From: Corynebacterium vitaeruminis DSM 20294
Lineage (GTDB): Bacteria > Actinomycetota > Actinomycetes > Mycobacteriales > Mycobacteriaceae
Reading direction: 5' to 3'
Assembly (NCBI RefSeq): GCF_000550805.1
Contig: NZ_CP004353.1
Coordinates: 930,001 to 994,000, forward strand
Length of the DNA: 64,000 nt
In this document: piece by piece, positions 28,192 through 41,520 of the stretch
Layout: each line of letters opens with the position of its first letter
Numbering within the stretch: the first letter of the stretch is position 1
Program-made: the position numbers and the translations under genes
The notes under the pieces: model-generated
What the model saw: only the letters and a program-made list of their open reading frames with translations
The model's database searches: none
What the model was told of the DNA's origin: nothing

Positions 28192-28225
28192 CCCGGGTGG
28201 GGGAGAGCCCCCGGAAGTTTGTGAG

Positions 28226-28253
28226 CCCCGTCACCGCTGGTGGCGGGGTTTTT
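28226..28253 (+). terminator. Terminator after the TetR gene
   Basis: CCCCGTCACC-GCT-GGTGGCGGGG with one G-T pair, then TTTTT. It separates the regulator from the operon it precedes. Confidence 0.9.
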
Positions 28254-28311
28254 CTGCGCGGGTTGCCGGAGTATGCGGGGGTGCCCCAGCGTACAGTTCC
28301 GTCAAAAAGTG

Positions 28312-28340
28312 TTGTGGGACACATTTACCGCGGGTAGTCT
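28312..28340 (+). promoter_or_regulatory. Promoter of the leucine-degradation operon
   Basis: TTGTGG (28312-28317), 17-bp spacer, TAGTCT (28335-28340). The palindromic operator starts 11 bp downstream of the -10, over the likely transcription start. Confidence 0.65.
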
Positions 28341-28350
28341 CTGGCTAACA

Positions 28351-28366
28351 GTTAATCGCCATTAAC
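28351..28366. promoter_or_regulatory. Operator palindrome GTTAAT-N4-ATTAAC, site 1
   Basis: Perfect 6-bp dyad around CGCC, placed between the promoter and the Shine-Dalgarno of the carboxylase gene. The same dyad with the same spacer occurs at 42326-42341 before etfB. Confidence 0.75.
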
Positions 28367-28381
28367 CGAAATGGAGATCCA

Positions 28382-29956
28382 ATGACAGCACCAGAGACCA
28401 ATCGCGACCGGCACGAGGCACTCGTCGCCGATCTCCGCGAGGTCCTTGCTGCCACCGCCCAAGGCAGCAGCGAGAAGGCCCGCGAACGACACATAAGCCG
28501 TGGCAAGCTGCTTGCCCGCCAACGCATCGTCGAGCTCCTCGACCCGGGCAGCCCCTTCCTCGAAGTGGCCCCGCTCGCCGCGCACGACATGTACGGCGGC
28601 GGCATCAGCGCCGCGGGCGTCGTCGCGGGCATCGGCCTCGTCCACGGCCGCCGCTGCATGGTGGTGGCCAACGACGCGACGGTCTCCGGTGGCACCTACT
28701 ACCCAATCACGGTGAAGAAGCACCTGCGCGCCCAGGAGATCGCGGCAGCCAACCGCCTGCCGTGTGTCTACCTGGTCGACTCCGGCGGAGCGATGCTGCT
28801 CAACCAGGACGAGGTCTTCCCCGACCGCGACCACTTCGGCCGCATCTTCTACAACCAGGCCAACATGTCCGCCCAGGGCATCCCGCAGATCGCGGCCGTG
28901 CTCGGTTCGTGCACCGCGGGCGGCGCCTACGTCCCGGCCATGAGCGACGAGGCGATCATCGTCAAGGAGCAGGGCACCATCTTCCTCGCCGGCCCGCCGC
29001 TGGTGAAGGCCGCCACCGGCGAGGACGTCACCCCGGAGGACCTGGGCGGCGGCGACCTGCACTCCAAGACCTCCGGCGTCACCGACCACCTCGCCCTCGA
29101 CGACGCGGACGCCCTCCAGCGCGTGCGCGCCATCGTGGACACCCTCCCGCTCGACCCGGAGCCGGTGTGGGAGGTGCGCGGGGTAGAGGAGCCGCTGCGC
29201 CCGCAGACCGACCTCTACGACATCGTCCCCGCGGACGCCAAAGTGCCCTACGACGTGCGCGAGGTCATCGAGGTGCTCGTCGACGGCAGCGAATACACCG
29301 AGTTTAAGAAGGAATACGGCACCACCCTGGTCACCGCTTTCGCCCGCATTCACGGGCACCCGGTCGGCATCATCGCCAACAACGGCATCCTGTTCTCCGA
29401 GTCCGCGCAGAAGGGCGCGCACTTCATCGAGCTGTGCGACCAGCGCGGCATCTCACTCGTGTTCCTGCAGAACACCACCGGCTTCATGGTCGGCCGGGAG
29501 TACGAGGCCGGCGGCATCGCCAAGCACGGCGCCAAGATGGTCAACGCGGTGGCTACCACCCGCGTTCCCAAATTCACCGTCGTCATCGGCGGCGCGTTCG
29601 GTGCAGGAAATTACTCCATGTGCGGTCGCGCCTACTCGCCCAACTTCCTGTGGATGTGGCCCAACGCCCGCATCGCCGTCATGGGCGGGCCGCAGGCGGC
29701 CATGACCCTTTCCACCGTCCGCCGCAACCAGATCGAGCGATCCGGCGGCGAGTGGTCGGCAGAGGAGCAGGAGCAGTTCGAGGCCCCGATCCGGGAGAAG
29801 TTCGACGCCGAGTCGCACCCGTACTACTCCTCCGCCCGGTTGTGGGACGACGGCGTCATCGACCCCGCCGACACCCGCCGCCTGCTCGGCCTGGCCCTTG
29901 AAACCGCCTCCGGCGTCCCCCTCCGCGACACCGCCTTCGGCATCTTCCGCATGTAG
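28382..29956 (+). CDS. accD1: 3-methylcrotonyl-CoA carboxylase, carboxyltransferase (beta) subunit
   Basis: Transfers CO2 from carboxybiotin to an acyl-CoA. The 524-aa protein is a crotonase-fold carboxyltransferase with both halves: [30 protein letters not shown], the C-terminal [21 protein letters not shown] and [10 protein letters not shown]. The [11 protein letters not shown] and [10 protein letters not shown] wording is that of methylcrotonyl-CoA carboxylase (AccD1/LiuB) rather than propionyl- or acetyl-CoA carboxylases. GGAG lies 6 nt before the ATG. First gene of a nine-gene operon; the biotin subunit follows 14 bp later. Confidence 0.9.
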   Translation: MTAPETNRDRHEALVADLREVLAATAQGSSEKARERHISRGKLLARQRIVELLDPGSPFLEVAPLAAHDMYGGGISAAGVVAGIGLVHGRRCMVVANDATVSGGTYYPITVKKHLRAQEIAAANRLPCVYLVDSGGAMLLNQDEVFPDRDHFGRIFYNQANMSAQGIPQIAAVLGSCTAGGAYVPAMSDEAIIVKEQGTIFLAGPPLVKAATGEDVTPEDLGGGDLHSKTSGVTDHLALDDADALQRVRAIVDTLPLDPEPVWEVRGVEEPLRPQTDLYDIVPADAKVPYDVREVIEVLVDGSEYTEFKKEYGTTLVTAFARIHGHPVGIIANNGILFSESAQKGAHFIELCDQRGISLVFLQNTTGFMVGREYEAGGIAKHGAKMVNAVATTRVPKFTVVIGGAFGAGNYSMCGRAYSPNFLWMWPNARIAVMGGPQAAMTLSTVRRNQIERSGGEWSAEEQEQFEAPIREKFDAESHPYYSSARLWDDGVIDPADTRRLLGLALETASGVPLRDTAFGIFRM

Positions 29957-29970
29957 GAGAACGAGAACTC

Positions 29971-32007
<2,037 letters not shown>

Positions 32008-32045
32008 CCCCCTGCAGTTCACACCCCTAGAAAGGACCCCCGATC

Positions 32046-33203
32046 ATGATTGACATTAACATCACCGACCTGCCCGAGGAGTACCGCGAGCTGCAGAACG
32101 TGGTCCGCGAGTTCTCCAACGAGGTCATCGACCCCGTCTCCGCCCAGCACGACCGCGAGCACACCTTCCCCTACGAGGTCGTCTCCCAGATGGCCGAGAT
32201 GGGACTGTTTGGCCTCCCGTTCCCGGAGGAGTACGGCGGCATGGGCGGCGACTACCTCTCCTTCGGCATCGCCCTCGAGGAGATCGCTCGCGTCGACCAG
32301 TCGGTGGCGATCACCCTCGAGGCCGGCGTCGGCCTGGGCATCATGCCGATCTTCCACTTCGGCACCGAGGAGCAGAAGCAGAAGTACCTGCCCAACCTCA
32401 CCGCGGGCACCGAGCTGGCCTCCTTCGGCCTCACCGAGCCGGGCGCGGGCTCCGACGCTGGGGCCACCCGCACCACCGCCCGCGAGGAGGGCGACGAGTG
32501 GGTCATCAACGGCTCCAAGCAGTTCATCACCAACTCCGGCACCGACATCACCTCCCTGTGCACCGTCACCGCCGTGACCGGCGAGAACAACGGCAAGAAG
32601 GAGATCTCCACCATCATCGTGCCCAACGGCACCCCGGGCTTCACCGTCGAGCCGGCCTACGACAAGGTGGGCTGGAACGCCTCCGACACCCACCCGCTGA
32701 CCTTCTCCGACGTGCGCGTGCCCAACGAGAATCTGCTGGGTGAGCGCGGCCGCGGCTTCGCCAACTTCCTCTCCATCCTCGCCGAGGGCCGCGTGGCCAT
32801 CGCCGCTCTGTCCACCGGTGCCGCCCAGGGCTGCGTCGACGAGTCGGTCAAGTACGCCAAGGAGCGCACCTCCATGGGCAAGCCGATCGCCGAGTACCAG
32901 GCGATCTCCTTCAAGATCGCCCGCATGGAGGCCCGCGTCCACGCCGCGCGACTGGCCTGGATGGCCGCCGCCGCGAAGATGGTCAAGGGGCTCGACTTCC
33001 GCAAGGAGGCCTACATCGCCAAGCTCATCTCCTCCGAGGCCGCGATGGACAACGCCCGCGACGCGACCCAGATCCACGGCGGCTACGGCTTCATGAACGA
33101 GTACCGCGTCGCCCGCCACTACCGCGACTCCAAGATCCTCGAGATCGGCGAGGGCACCTCCGAGGTGCAGCTCATGCTCATCGCCCGCCAGCTGGGGCTC
33201 TAG
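32046..33203 (+). CDS. fadE19: Acyl-CoA dehydrogenase, isovaleryl-CoA type (FadE19-like, 385 aa)
   Basis: FAD enzyme introducing the 2,3-double bond; passes electrons to ETF. The motifs FGLTEPGAGSDAGATRTTA (FAD/substrate) and QIHGGYGFMNEYRVARHYRDSKILEIGEGTSEVQ are complete. Glu at about residue 369 (GEGT) is at the position of the MCAD catalytic base; true isovaleryl-CoA dehydrogenases often have Ala/Gly there and the base elsewhere, so 2-methyl-branched substrates are also possible. Its place between MCC and a MaoC hydratase matches Rv2500c (fadE19). An AGAAAGGACC Shine-Dalgarno precedes the ATG. Confidence 0.88.
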   Translation: MIDINITDLPEEYRELQNVVREFSNEVIDPVSAQHDREHTFPYEVVSQMAEMGLFGLPFPEEYGGMGGDYLSFGIALEEIARVDQSVAITLEAGVGLGIMPIFHFGTEEQKQKYLPNLTAGTELASFGLTEPGAGSDAGATRTTAREEGDEWVINGSKQFITNSGTDITSLCTVTAVTGENNGKKEISTIIVPNGTPGFTVEPAYDKVGWNASDTHPLTFSDVRVPNENLLGERGRGFANFLSILAEGRVAIAALSTGAAQGCVDESVKYAKERTSMGKPIAEYQAISFKIARMEARVHAARLAWMAAAAKMVKGLDFRKEAYIAKLISSEAAMDNARDATQIHGGYGFMNEYRVARHYRDSKILEIGEGTSEVQLMLIARQLGL

Positions 33204-33218
33204 GGGAAGGGACGCCGA

Positions 33219-33719
33219 ATGACCGATTCCGCCATCCGCACGATCGAGCAGCGGGGCCTGTGGTTCGAGGAGTACGAGGAGGGCGTGCGCTACCTGCACC
33301 GCCCGGGTCGCACCGTCACCGAGACCGATGACGTCGTGTTCACCACCCTGACCATGAACACCCAGCCGCTGCACCTGGACGCGCACTGGTCGTCCACGCA
33401 GCCGGGCTTCGACGGCCAGCGCCTGGTCAACTCCATGTGGACCCTGTCCACAGTGGTGGGGCTGTCGGTGTCCCAGCTGACGCTGGGAACCATCGTGGCC
33501 AACCTCGGCTTCACCGAGGTCGCCTTCCCCGCACCCATGTTCCACGGCGACACGCTCTACGCGGAGACGATCTGCACGGGCAAGCGTCTGTCCAAGTCCC
33601 GCCCGGGGCAGGGCATCGTGGAGCTCGAGCACATCGGCCGCAACCAGCACGGCACGATCGTGTGCCGCGCGGTGCGCTCGACGATGGTCGCCTGCCGCCC
33701 GGAGGGGGAGCAGGCATGA
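33219..33719 (+). CDS. MaoC-like hot-dog hydratase (166 aa)
   Basis: A single hot-dog-domain protein related to MaoC/mesaconyl-CoA hydratases. The hydratase motif is seen as TLTMNTQPLHLDAHW, in which Asn/Asp and His act in catalysis, and APMFHGDTLYAETICTGKR is the central strand pair. In this operon it would hydrate 3-methylglutaconyl-CoA to HMG-CoA, the role proposed for Rv2499c, replacing the crotonase-type hydratase of other bacteria. Its TGA overlaps the next ATG. Confidence 0.85.
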   Translation: MTDSAIRTIEQRGLWFEEYEEGVRYLHRPGRTVTETDDVVFTTLTMNTQPLHLDAHWSSTQPGFDGQRLVNSMWTLSTVVGLSVSQLTLGTIVANLGFTEVAFPAPMFHGDTLYAETICTGKRLSKSRPGQGIVELEHIGRNQHGTIVCRAVRSTMVACRPEGEQA

Positions 33720-34540
33720 GCTCCTGGATCCCCGCGGGCCCGGCCCCGCTGTTCGCCCCCGCCGACCGGCCCGAGTTCTTCGCCAAGGCCGCCGAGCGCG
33801 CCGACATGCTCATCATCGACCTCGAGGACGGCTGCCGCCCCGCCAACCGTGAAGCTGGCCGCGCCGCCATCCTGGAGTGCGACATCGACCCCAGCCGCGT
33901 CATCGTTCGAGTCAACCCGGCCGCAACCCCGGAGCACGACGCAGACCTTAAGGCCGTGGCCGCAAGCCCGTTCCGGCAGGTGATGCTGGCCAAGACCGAG
34001 GGCTCCCAGGACCTCGAGGCGATCGCCCGGGTGCTCCCGGACGCCACCGTCATCGCGCTGCTGGAGACCCCGCGCGGCGTGCTGCGCGCGGAGGAGATCG
34101 CGGCGGCCGACAACGTCGGGGCGTTGTTCTGGGGCGGCGAGGACCTCGTCGCGGGCCTCGGCGGCACCTCCTCCCGCTTCGCGGACAACACCTACCGCGA
34201 CGTCGTGCGCTTCGCCCGCGCCAGGGTGCAGCTCGCCGCCGCGTCCTTTGACAAGGCCATGCTCGACGCGGTGCACGTCGACATCGCCGACATCGACGGC
34301 CTGCGCGCCGAGGCCGAGGACGCCGCCGCCCTCGGGTTCATCGGCACCGTGTGCATCCACCCCTCCCAGGTCGCCGTCGTTCGTGAGGCCTACAAGCCCA
34401 CCGAAGAAGAGATCGACTTCGCCCGCCGGCTCCTCGCCGCGGCCGAACACAACGAAGGTGCCTTCAGCTTCGAAGGCCGCATGGTTGACGCCCCGCTGTT
34501 CAGCCACGCCAAGGCAATCGTCCGTCGCGCCGGGATCTAG
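33716..34540 (+). CDS. CitE-like HMG-CoA lyase, copy B (274 aa)
   Basis: A TIM-barrel CoA-ester lyase. Rv2498c, at the same place in the same operon, was shown to be an (R)-3-hydroxy-3-methylglutaryl-CoA lyase of leucine breakdown, and the motif set here agrees: FAPADRPEFFAKAAERADMLIIDLEDGCRP, Arg/Asn of RVNPAATPEHD, Glu of LLETPRGVL and WGGEDL. The product pair is acetyl-CoA and acetoacetate, which feeds the CoA-transferase downstream. ATGA overlap with the hydratase gene. Paralogue of the gene at 24675. Confidence 0.88.
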   Translation: MSSWIPAGPAPLFAPADRPEFFAKAAERADMLIIDLEDGCRPANREAGRAAILECDIDPSRVIVRVNPAATPEHDADLKAVAASPFRQVMLAKTEGSQDLEAIARVLPDATVIALLETPRGVLRAEEIAAADNVGALFWGGEDLVAGLGGTSSRFADNTYRDVVRFARARVQLAAASFDKAMLDAVHVDIADIDGLRAEAEDAAALGFIGTVCIHPSQVAVVREAYKPTEEEIDFARRLLAAAEHNEGAFSFEGRMVDAPLFSHAKAIVRRAGI

Positions 34541-34580
34541 CTCCGGCAGAACAACAAGTCCTCACGAGAAAGAAGTAGCC

Positions 34581-36284
<1,704 letters not shown>

Positions 36285-36286
36285 CC

Positions 36287-37024
36287 ATGGCCGTCGATAA
36301 GCGAAGAAGCGACCTGCGCGAGCTCATCGCGGAGAACATCAAGGACGGCATGACGCTGGCCGTCGGCGGCTTCGGCCTGTGCGGCGTGCCCTATGACCTC
36401 ATCGAGGCGCTGCGGGACGTGGGGCGCAAGAACCTCACAATCGTCAGCAACAACATGGGCGTGGACGGCCAGGGGCTGGGCATCCTGCTGGAAAACAACC
36501 AGGTCACCAAGGTGCTCGCCTCCTACGTGGGGGAGAACAAGGAGTTCGCCCGGCAGTACCTGGCCGGCGAGCTCGAGGTGGAGTTCAACCCGCAGGGCAC
36601 CCTCGCCGAGCGGCTGCGTGCAGGCGGGGCTGGCATCCCCGCGTTCTACACGGCCATCGGCGTGGGTACGCTCGTCGCCGAGGGCAAGCCGACCGCCGAG
36701 TTCGATGGGCGAACCTACGTGATGGAGCGCGGCATCGCCGCCGACGTCGGCCTCGTCCACGCCTGGCGCGGCGACATCAGCGGCAACCTGATCTACCGCA
36801 TGACCGCCCGCAACTTCAACCCCCTGTGCGCCGAGTCCGGGCAGGTCACCATCGCCGAGTGCGAGGAGATCCTCCCGCTCGGCGGTATCGACCCCGCGGA
36901 GGTAACCACGGCGGGCGTGCACGTCGAGCACGTCGTCCAGGCCTTCGACCGCATAAAGCCCATCGAGCAGCACACGACCAGGCCGCGCCCGGCAACTGGC
37001 AGCACGGAAAAGGCAGGTGAATGA
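36287..37024 (+). CDS. scoA: 3-oxoacid CoA-transferase subunit A
   Basis: Alpha subunit of a SCOT-type transferase moving CoA from succinyl-CoA to acetoacetate. 245 aa, with the glycine-rich [16 protein letters not shown] motif and [16 protein letters not shown]. It starts 2 nt after the synthetase stop. With scoB it would turn acetoacetate from HMG-CoA into acetoacetyl-CoA. Neighbours and order match Rv2504c. Confidence 0.92.
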   Translation: MAVDKRRSDLRELIAENIKDGMTLAVGGFGLCGVPYDLIEALRDVGRKNLTIVSNNMGVDGQGLGILLENNQVTKVLASYVGENKEFARQYLAGELEVEFNPQGTLAERLRAGGAGIPAFYTAIGVGTLVAEGKPTAEFDGRTYVMERGIAADVGLVHAWRGDISGNLIYRMTARNFNPLCAESGQVTIAECEEILPLGGIDPAEVTTAGVHVEHVVQAFDRIKPIEQHTTRPRPATGSTEKAGE

Positions 37025-37025
37025 C

Positions 37026-37688
37026 ATGACCGAGAAGAAGGGCTGGACCCGCGACGAGATGGCCGCGATGGCCGCCCAGGAGCTCAACGACGGCGACTAC
37101 GTCAACCTGGGCATCGGCATCCCCACGCTGGTGGCCAACAACCTCCCCGACGGGGTGAAGGTGATCCTGCAGTCGGAGAACGGCATCCTCGGCATGGGGC
37201 CGTTCCCCTACGAGGGGGAGGAGGACGCCGACCTCATCAACGCCGGAAAGCAGACCGTCACGCTCATCCCCGGCTCCGCGATCTTCGACTCCGCCACGAG
37301 CTTCGGCATGATCCGCGGCGGCAAGGTGAAGATGGCCGTCCTCGGCGCCATGGAGGTCTCCCAGTCCGGCGACCTCGCCAACTGGATGGTGCCGGGCAAG
37401 ATGGTCAAGGGAATGGGCGGGGCGATGGACCTCGTCGCCGGCACCCCGCGCGTGCTCGTGCTCACCGAGCACGTGACCCGCGACGGGAGCCCGAAGCTGA
37501 AGAAGCAGTGCGAGCTGCCGCTGACCGGCATCGGCGTGGTCGACCGGATCATCACCGACATGGGTAGCTTCGACGTCGACGGCGATCACCTCGTCCTGCG
37601 CCAGATCGCGCCGGGGATCACCTTGCGCGACATCGAGGACAACACCGATGCCAACTACGTCGTCGACCTGGAAGGAGACTCCGAATGA
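37026..37688 (+). CDS. scoB: 3-oxoacid CoA-transferase subunit B
   Basis: Beta subunit carrying the catalytic Glu in [11 protein letters not shown]. The remaining signature G-A-x-x-F-D-S-A-x-S-F ([17 protein letters not shown]) is complete. Either the GTG at 37017 or the ATG at 37026 may be used; GGCAGG is 8 nt before the ATG, so that is preferred, 1 nt beyond the scoA stop. 220 aa. Confidence 0.92.
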   Translation: MTEKKGWTRDEMAAMAAQELNDGDYVNLGIGIPTLVANNLPDGVKVILQSENGILGMGPFPYEGEEDADLINAGKQTVTLIPGSAIFDSATSFGMIRGGKVKMAVLGAMEVSQSGDLANWMVPGKMVKGMGGAMDLVAGTPRVLVLTEHVTRDGSPKLKKQCELPLTGIGVVDRIITDMGSFDVDGDHLVLRQIAPGITLRDIEDNTDANYVVDLEGDSE

Positions 37689-38455
37689 CCAACCACTACT
37701 TCCGCCGCACCGGCGAGACCACCTTCGAGCCGACCCGCCACTCCGAGGGCGCCTGGTCGCCGGAGGACTACCACTTCAGCTCGTTGGCTGGCCTGATGGT
37801 CTACGAGATCGAGCGCTCCCGCCCGCACAAGGAGCTGCTGCTTAGCCGCGTCTCCTTCGACATCCTCGGCCGCCTGCCGTACAAGGACGTCGAGGTCGAG
37901 GTGGAGATCCTGCGCCCGGGCCGCACCATCGAGCTGGTCCAGGCCACCGCGACCATCGCCGGCCGCGCGGCGATCACGGCGCGGGCCTGGTACCTCGCGG
38001 CCTCCGACACCTCCGCGGTGGCCTCCGTCGACGCCGAGCCGCTGCCGGCGCCCGAGGACTGCCCCGAGCGCAACCTCAGCGATCTGTGGGGCGGCGGCTT
38101 CATCGGCCAGATGCAGTCCCGCCAGGCGCGGGAGCTCAAGCCCGGCCGCGGCGCCACGTGGCTGACCTCGCCCAACGAGCTCGTCGAGGGCGAGGAGCGC
38201 AGCGAGGTCGCCGAGTTCTTCGCCCGCATCGACGTCGCCAACGGCATCAACCCGCAGCAAAGCCCGCTCGAGTGGGCGTTCCCCAACGTCGACCTCACCG
38301 TCCACCTCTACCGCCAGCCGGACGGCCAGTGGACCGGCCTCGACACGACGGTCCTGTGGGGTTCAGACGGCATCGGGCTCACCAGCTCCGTGCTCCACGA
38401 CGTCCACGGCCCTGTCGGCCGCGCCGAGCAGAGCCTCACCCTGCGCAAGTCCTAG
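37685..38455 (+). CDS. Acyl-CoA thioesterase-like double hot-dog protein (256 aa)
   Basis: A thioesterase-superfamily protein with two hot-dog repeats. The first half ([55 protein letters not shown]) is typical of TesB-like/acyl-CoA thioesterase II proteins, and the second ends [24 protein letters not shown]. Its ATG overlaps the scoB stop by 4 bp, so it is the ninth cistron. I do not recall a thioesterase at this place in mycobacteria; it may release CoA from dead-end intermediates. Substrate unknown. Confidence 0.82.
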   Translation: MTNHYFRRTGETTFEPTRHSEGAWSPEDYHFSSLAGLMVYEIERSRPHKELLLSRVSFDILGRLPYKDVEVEVEILRPGRTIELVQATATIAGRAAITARAWYLAASDTSAVASVDAEPLPAPEDCPERNLSDLWGGGFIGQMQSRQARELKPGRGATWLTSPNELVEGEERSEVAEFFARIDVANGINPQQSPLEWAFPNVDLTVHLYRQPDGQWTGLDTTVLWGSDGIGLTSSVLHDVHGPVGRAEQSLTLRKS

Positions 38456-38474
38456 GCCGTCCTCGCACCGCATG

Positions 38475-38499
38475 CCCCAATCGAAAGATTGGGGTTTTT
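38475..38499 (+). terminator. Terminator of the leucine-degradation operon
   Basis: CCCCAATC-GAAA-GATTGGGG, a perfect 8-bp stem with a GAAA tetraloop, then TTTTT. Confidence 0.95.
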
Positions 38500-38506
38500 G
38501 CATGCC

Positions 38507-38528
38507 GCTTGTCGACGCCTACGGCCCC
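38507..38528 (-). repeat. Dispersed short motif, copy 4
   Basis: Minus-strand GGGGCCGTAGGCGTCGACAAGC, 8 bp after the operon terminator. Confidence 0.5.
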
Positions 38529-38552
38529 ACGCGCATGAGCCCGCGCCTCGGG

Positions 38553-39012
38553 CAAACGAGCGGTTTCTTGACGTGCTGCAGATCTGACCACCTGCGAGTT
38601 TGTGGGCGCGGTTCTGTCGAACAAGCGCTTTCTTGCAACCGGCCCCGTCCGCAACGCCGAATCCGCGCATCTGTGCGATCCCGGTGTGGGAAATCCCAGG
38701 TGGTCAGATCTGCAGCCCCGCAGATGCGCGGATGTTGGCAGGCCCCCGCCGGAATCCGCGCGCCTGTGCAAGATCCAGGCGCGCGCGTCACGGTCAAGAG
38801 CGAGGTCTCTGTATAAGGGTTGGTGAAGCGGCGCCGAAGGCGTCGAAAAGCAGATGCGCGGATCTTGGCCGGGCTCGGCACTAACGCCGCATCCGCGCAT
38901 CTGTGCGACCTCAACGCGGAAAGCCCAAGGTGGTCAGATCTGCAGCCCCGCAGATGCGGGGATGTTTGCAGGTCCCTGCCGGAATCCGCGCGCCTGCCAA
39001 ACCCCTGGCACG
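38553..39012. repeat. Repeat-rich, gene-free region
   Basis: The gap 38456-39060 holds no gene; its short frames on both strands are repeats in translation. Two 114-bp direct repeats (38653-38766 and 38883-38996) lie 230 bp apart, start to start, nearly identical over the last 70 bp. Each contains ATCCGCGCATCTG and CAGATGCGCGGAT arms that can pair. An inverted partial copy (CTGCAGATCTGACCACCTGCG) lies at 38577-38597, and a further relative lies at about 42400-42480. Confidence 0.85.
38831..38851 (+). repeat. Dispersed short motif, copy 5
   Basis: GCGCCGAAGGCGTCGAAAAGC, running straight into a CAGATGCGCGGAT arm of the larger repeat. Confidence 0.5.
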
Positions 39013-39020
39013 CCACAAAG

Positions 39021-39043
39021 CCCCCACGGACGAACCGTAGGGG
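39021..39043 (-). terminator. Terminator-like hairpin of the etfBA-cytochrome operon
   Basis: Minus-strand CCCCTACGG-TTCGT-CCGTGGGGG with one mismatch, followed by CTTTGTGG. A dispersed-motif copy (39035-39056, plus) overlaps it. Confidence 0.6.
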
Positions 39044-39060
39044 CGTCGGAAAGCGCTAAG

Positions 39061-40524
39061 CTAACGCGTGGTGACCTCGCCGAACGCGCTGGCGACGGGG
39101 GAGAGCACCACCGGGCGCGCGGCGAACCAGGCGCCCACGGTGACGGCCACCGCCACGAGTAGGAGGAGGAACCCGGTCCAGTTGCCCGCGTAGGCGCTGG
39201 GGTCGACCGAGCCCTGGGCGGCGAACATGTGGTTGAGATTGCGCAGCGCGCCAGTCAAGAACACCAAGAGCACGTGGACCACGATGAACATGACGAAGTA
39301 CAGCATGACGGGGAAGTGGACCTTGCGGGCCAGCTCCGCCGGGTAGGCCGCGTTGAGCCTCTGGTTGTCCTTCGGCCACAGCGAGCTCATGCGCACGCCC
39401 GTCGCGATCGCCAGCGGCGCGGCCACGAACACCGTGAGGAAGTACGCGAGCTGCTGCAGCGCGTTGTAGTGCACCCAGCCGTTCTCGGTCGGCCAGTCGA
39501 AGGAGGCGTACTGGATCGCGGCGGAGACGGCGTTGGGGAAGACCTCCCAGCTCGTCGGCACGATGCGCATCCACTGCCCGGTGGCGAACAGCAGCACGAA
39601 GAAGACCGCGCCGTTTACCACCCACAGCAGGTCGAGCGACTGGTGGAACCAGATGGTCAGGCTGATCTTGCCCTTGCCGCTGCGCGGGGTGAAGTACGCC
39701 GGCGTGCGGCGCTCGCCGCGGATCTGCAGGCCGGAGCGGATGATGAGCACCATCAGGAAGACGTTGAAGAAGTGCGACCACGCCAGCCACGCGGGCACGC
39801 CCACCGGCGCGCTGTCCGGCATCGGCGCGTGTCCGGGGTAGCGCTCGAGGAAACTCTCGCCCGCGCCAGAGCCGAGGAACCAGCGCGCGATGACCATGGC
39901 GATCGCACCGAGCGCGACCAGCCCCAGCGCGCCGCCGATCCACTTGCCGTCGCCCTTTGCTTCTTGCTTCTGCTTGTCGACGGCCATGGCCGGTTCCGCC
40001 GCGGGCGCAGGCGCGGAGGCCGCGACCGGGGTCGGGGTTGGCTCGGCAACCGGCTCGGGCTCGGGCGCAGGCTCAGGGGCGGCTGCGATGGGCCTCGTCG
40101 AGGTGACCTGGGCGGAGGCGACCTCCGGCCAGGGCGCGCCACCCGGGACGCGGGGAAGCCCCCGGCGCAGTGCGACCTCCTCGGTGACGGTCTCCAGCTT
40201 AGGGGCGGCGGGCGCTGCAGTCTCGGGCTCGGCGGGCGCCACGGCAGGCACCGCGACCTGGACGGTGACGGTTGCCGGCGGCCACGGCTCGCCGCCGGGG
40301 GTGCGGGGGAGCCCGCGGCGAAGCCGCTGGTCGACGGCGACCTGCCTCGTCTCCACCGTCTCTGCAACGGCGGCCGGGGCGGCCGGGGCGGGTTCCGGCT
40401 CAGGCGCCGTCATGGAGGGCGCGGGGGTAGCAACGGCCAGCGTGGTCTCCGCCTCGGTGACCGGCGGCCACGGCCCGCCGCCCGGGGTGCGCGGCAGCCC
40501 CCGCCGCAGGGTGATGGTGGTCAT
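39061..40524 (-). CDS. Cytochrome b/b561-like membrane protein with triplicated LRRGLPR-PGG-PWP motif (487 aa)
   Basis: The C-terminal half (from about residue 195) is a membrane cytochrome b of the thiosulfate-reductase/DUF4405 kind, with about five helices. Candidate haem-ligand His residues lie in [53 protein letters not shown] and [21 protein letters not shown]. The N-terminal 190 residues are Pro/Ala/Glu-rich and disordered, with three copies of LRRGLPR-x-PGG-x-PWP at 6-20, 68-82 and 119-133. The gene starts 3 nt after etfA, as third cistron of etfB-etfA-cyt. That position suggests it takes electrons from ETF into the menaquinone pool; not demonstrated. A partner iron-sulfur subunit is not visible. 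Confidence 0.85.
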   Translation of the reverse strand: MTTITLRRGLPRTPGGGPWPPVTEAETTLAVATPAPSMTAPEPEPAPAAPAAVAETVETRQVAVDQRLRRGLPRTPGGEPWPPATVTVQVAVPAVAPAEPETAAPAAPKLETVTEEVALRRGLPRVPGGAPWPEVASAQVTSTRPIAAAPEPAPEPEPVAEPTPTPVAASAPAPAAEPAMAVDKQKQEAKGDGKWIGGALGLVALGAIAMVIARWFLGSGAGESFLERYPGHAPMPDSAPVGVPAWLAWSHFFNVFLMVLIIRSGLQIRGERRTPAYFTPRSGKGKISLTIWFHQSLDLLWVVNGAVFFVLLFATGQWMRIVPTSWEVFPNAVSAAIQYASFDWPTENGWVHYNALQQLAYFLTVFVAAPLAIATGVRMSSLWPKDNQRLNAAYPAELARKVHFPVMLYFVMFIVVHVLLVFLTGALRNLNHMFAAQGSVDPSAYAGNWTGFLLLLVAVAVTVGAWFAARPVVLSPVASAFGEVTTR

Positions 40525-40527
40525 GGG

Positions 40528-41508
40528 CTATCCCTTCCGCGCGTTGATCTCGTCGACGAGCTTCGGGATGATCTCGAAGACGTCGCCCACGATGCCGAAG
40601 TCGGCGATGTCGAAGATCGGCGCCTCCGGGTCCTTGTTGATGGCCACGATGGTCTTGGAAGTCTGCATGCCCGCCATGTGCTGGATGGCGCCGGAGATGC
40701 CGAGCGCCACGTAGAGGTCCGGGGTGACCGAGACGCCGGTCTGGCCCACCTGCGCGGTGTGCTCGATGTAGCCCGCGTCCACGGCGGCGCGGGAGGCACC
40801 GACGGCGGCGCCCAGGGCGTCGGCGAGGTCGTAGACCTGCGCGAACCCCTCCTGCGAGCCGAAGCCGCGGCCGCCGGAGACGACCTTCTTCGCCCCCAGC
40901 AGCGAGGGGCGCTCGCTGTTGACCACGGCGGGCTTCGTGCTCACCACGGTTGCGGCGCGGCGGCCGGAGGCCTCGACCGAGAGCGCCTCGGACTCGCCGC
41001 TGGCGGCGGCCGCGCGGTGGTCGACCGCGCCGAGGCGCACCGTGACGACGGGCGCGCCGAAGGTGGCGGCGGAGACGAGCGTGTAGTTGCCGCCGAAGAC
41101 GGCGTGGTGGCCGACGATGCCCTCGTCGTCGCGGCTCACACCCACGACGTCCGCGAGGAGGGCGCGGCGCGCGCGGACCGAGAAGCGGGCGGCGATGTCG
41201 CGCCCGTCGACGTTGTGGGGCAGGAGGATCGCCTGCGGGGCGCAGGCGCGCTCGGCGGCCTCGACCGCGTCGACCGCGGGGCCCACGAGGACGTCGCCGG
41301 GGACGGCGACAGTGAGCACCTGCGAGGCGCCGAGCTCGCCGAGGCAGGACGCTCCCGCTTTAGCGTCGGCGCCTTCGCCGTGGAGGTAGAGCGCCACCGG
41401 CGTGCCCAGCTGGCTGGCCGCGCCGAGGAGCTCCGCGGCGTAGGCGGGGACCGCACCCTCGGCGGTCGCGGCGATGACGGTGAGAATGGAATCGTTCGCG
41501 TACTGCAT
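40528..41508 (-). CDS. etfA: Electron transfer flavoprotein alpha subunit
   Basis: Binds FAD and, with EtfB, carries electrons from acyl-CoA dehydrogenases. 326 aa with the C-terminal FAD-binding signature [44 protein letters not shown], and [38 protein letters not shown] just before it. It follows etfB by 12 bp and precedes the cytochrome gene by 3 bp. The GGAG Shine-Dalgarno is present. Confidence 0.96.
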   Translation of the reverse strand: MQYANDSILTVIAATAEGAVPAYAAELLGAASQLGTPVALYLHGEGADAKAGASCLGELGASQVLTVAVPGDVLVGPAVDAVEAAERACAPQAILLPHNVDGRDIAARFSVRARRALLADVVGVSRDDEGIVGHHAVFGGNYTLVSAATFGAPVVTVRLGAVDHRAAAASGESEALSVEASGRRAATVVSTKPAVVNSERPSLLGAKKVVSGGRGFGSQEGFAQVYDLADALGAAVGASRAAVDAGYIEHTAQVGQTGVSVTPDLYVALGISGAIQHMAGMQTSKTIVAINKDPEAPIFDIADFGIVGDVFEIIPKLVDEINARKG

Positions 41509-41520
41509 GATGGTGTGCTC

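Noticed and set aside
38436..38900. A 154-codon minus-strand frame in the repeat region
   Set aside because: It is the 114-bp repeat in translation; no Shine-Dalgarno, no codon bias, and repeats appear in the other strand's frames as well.
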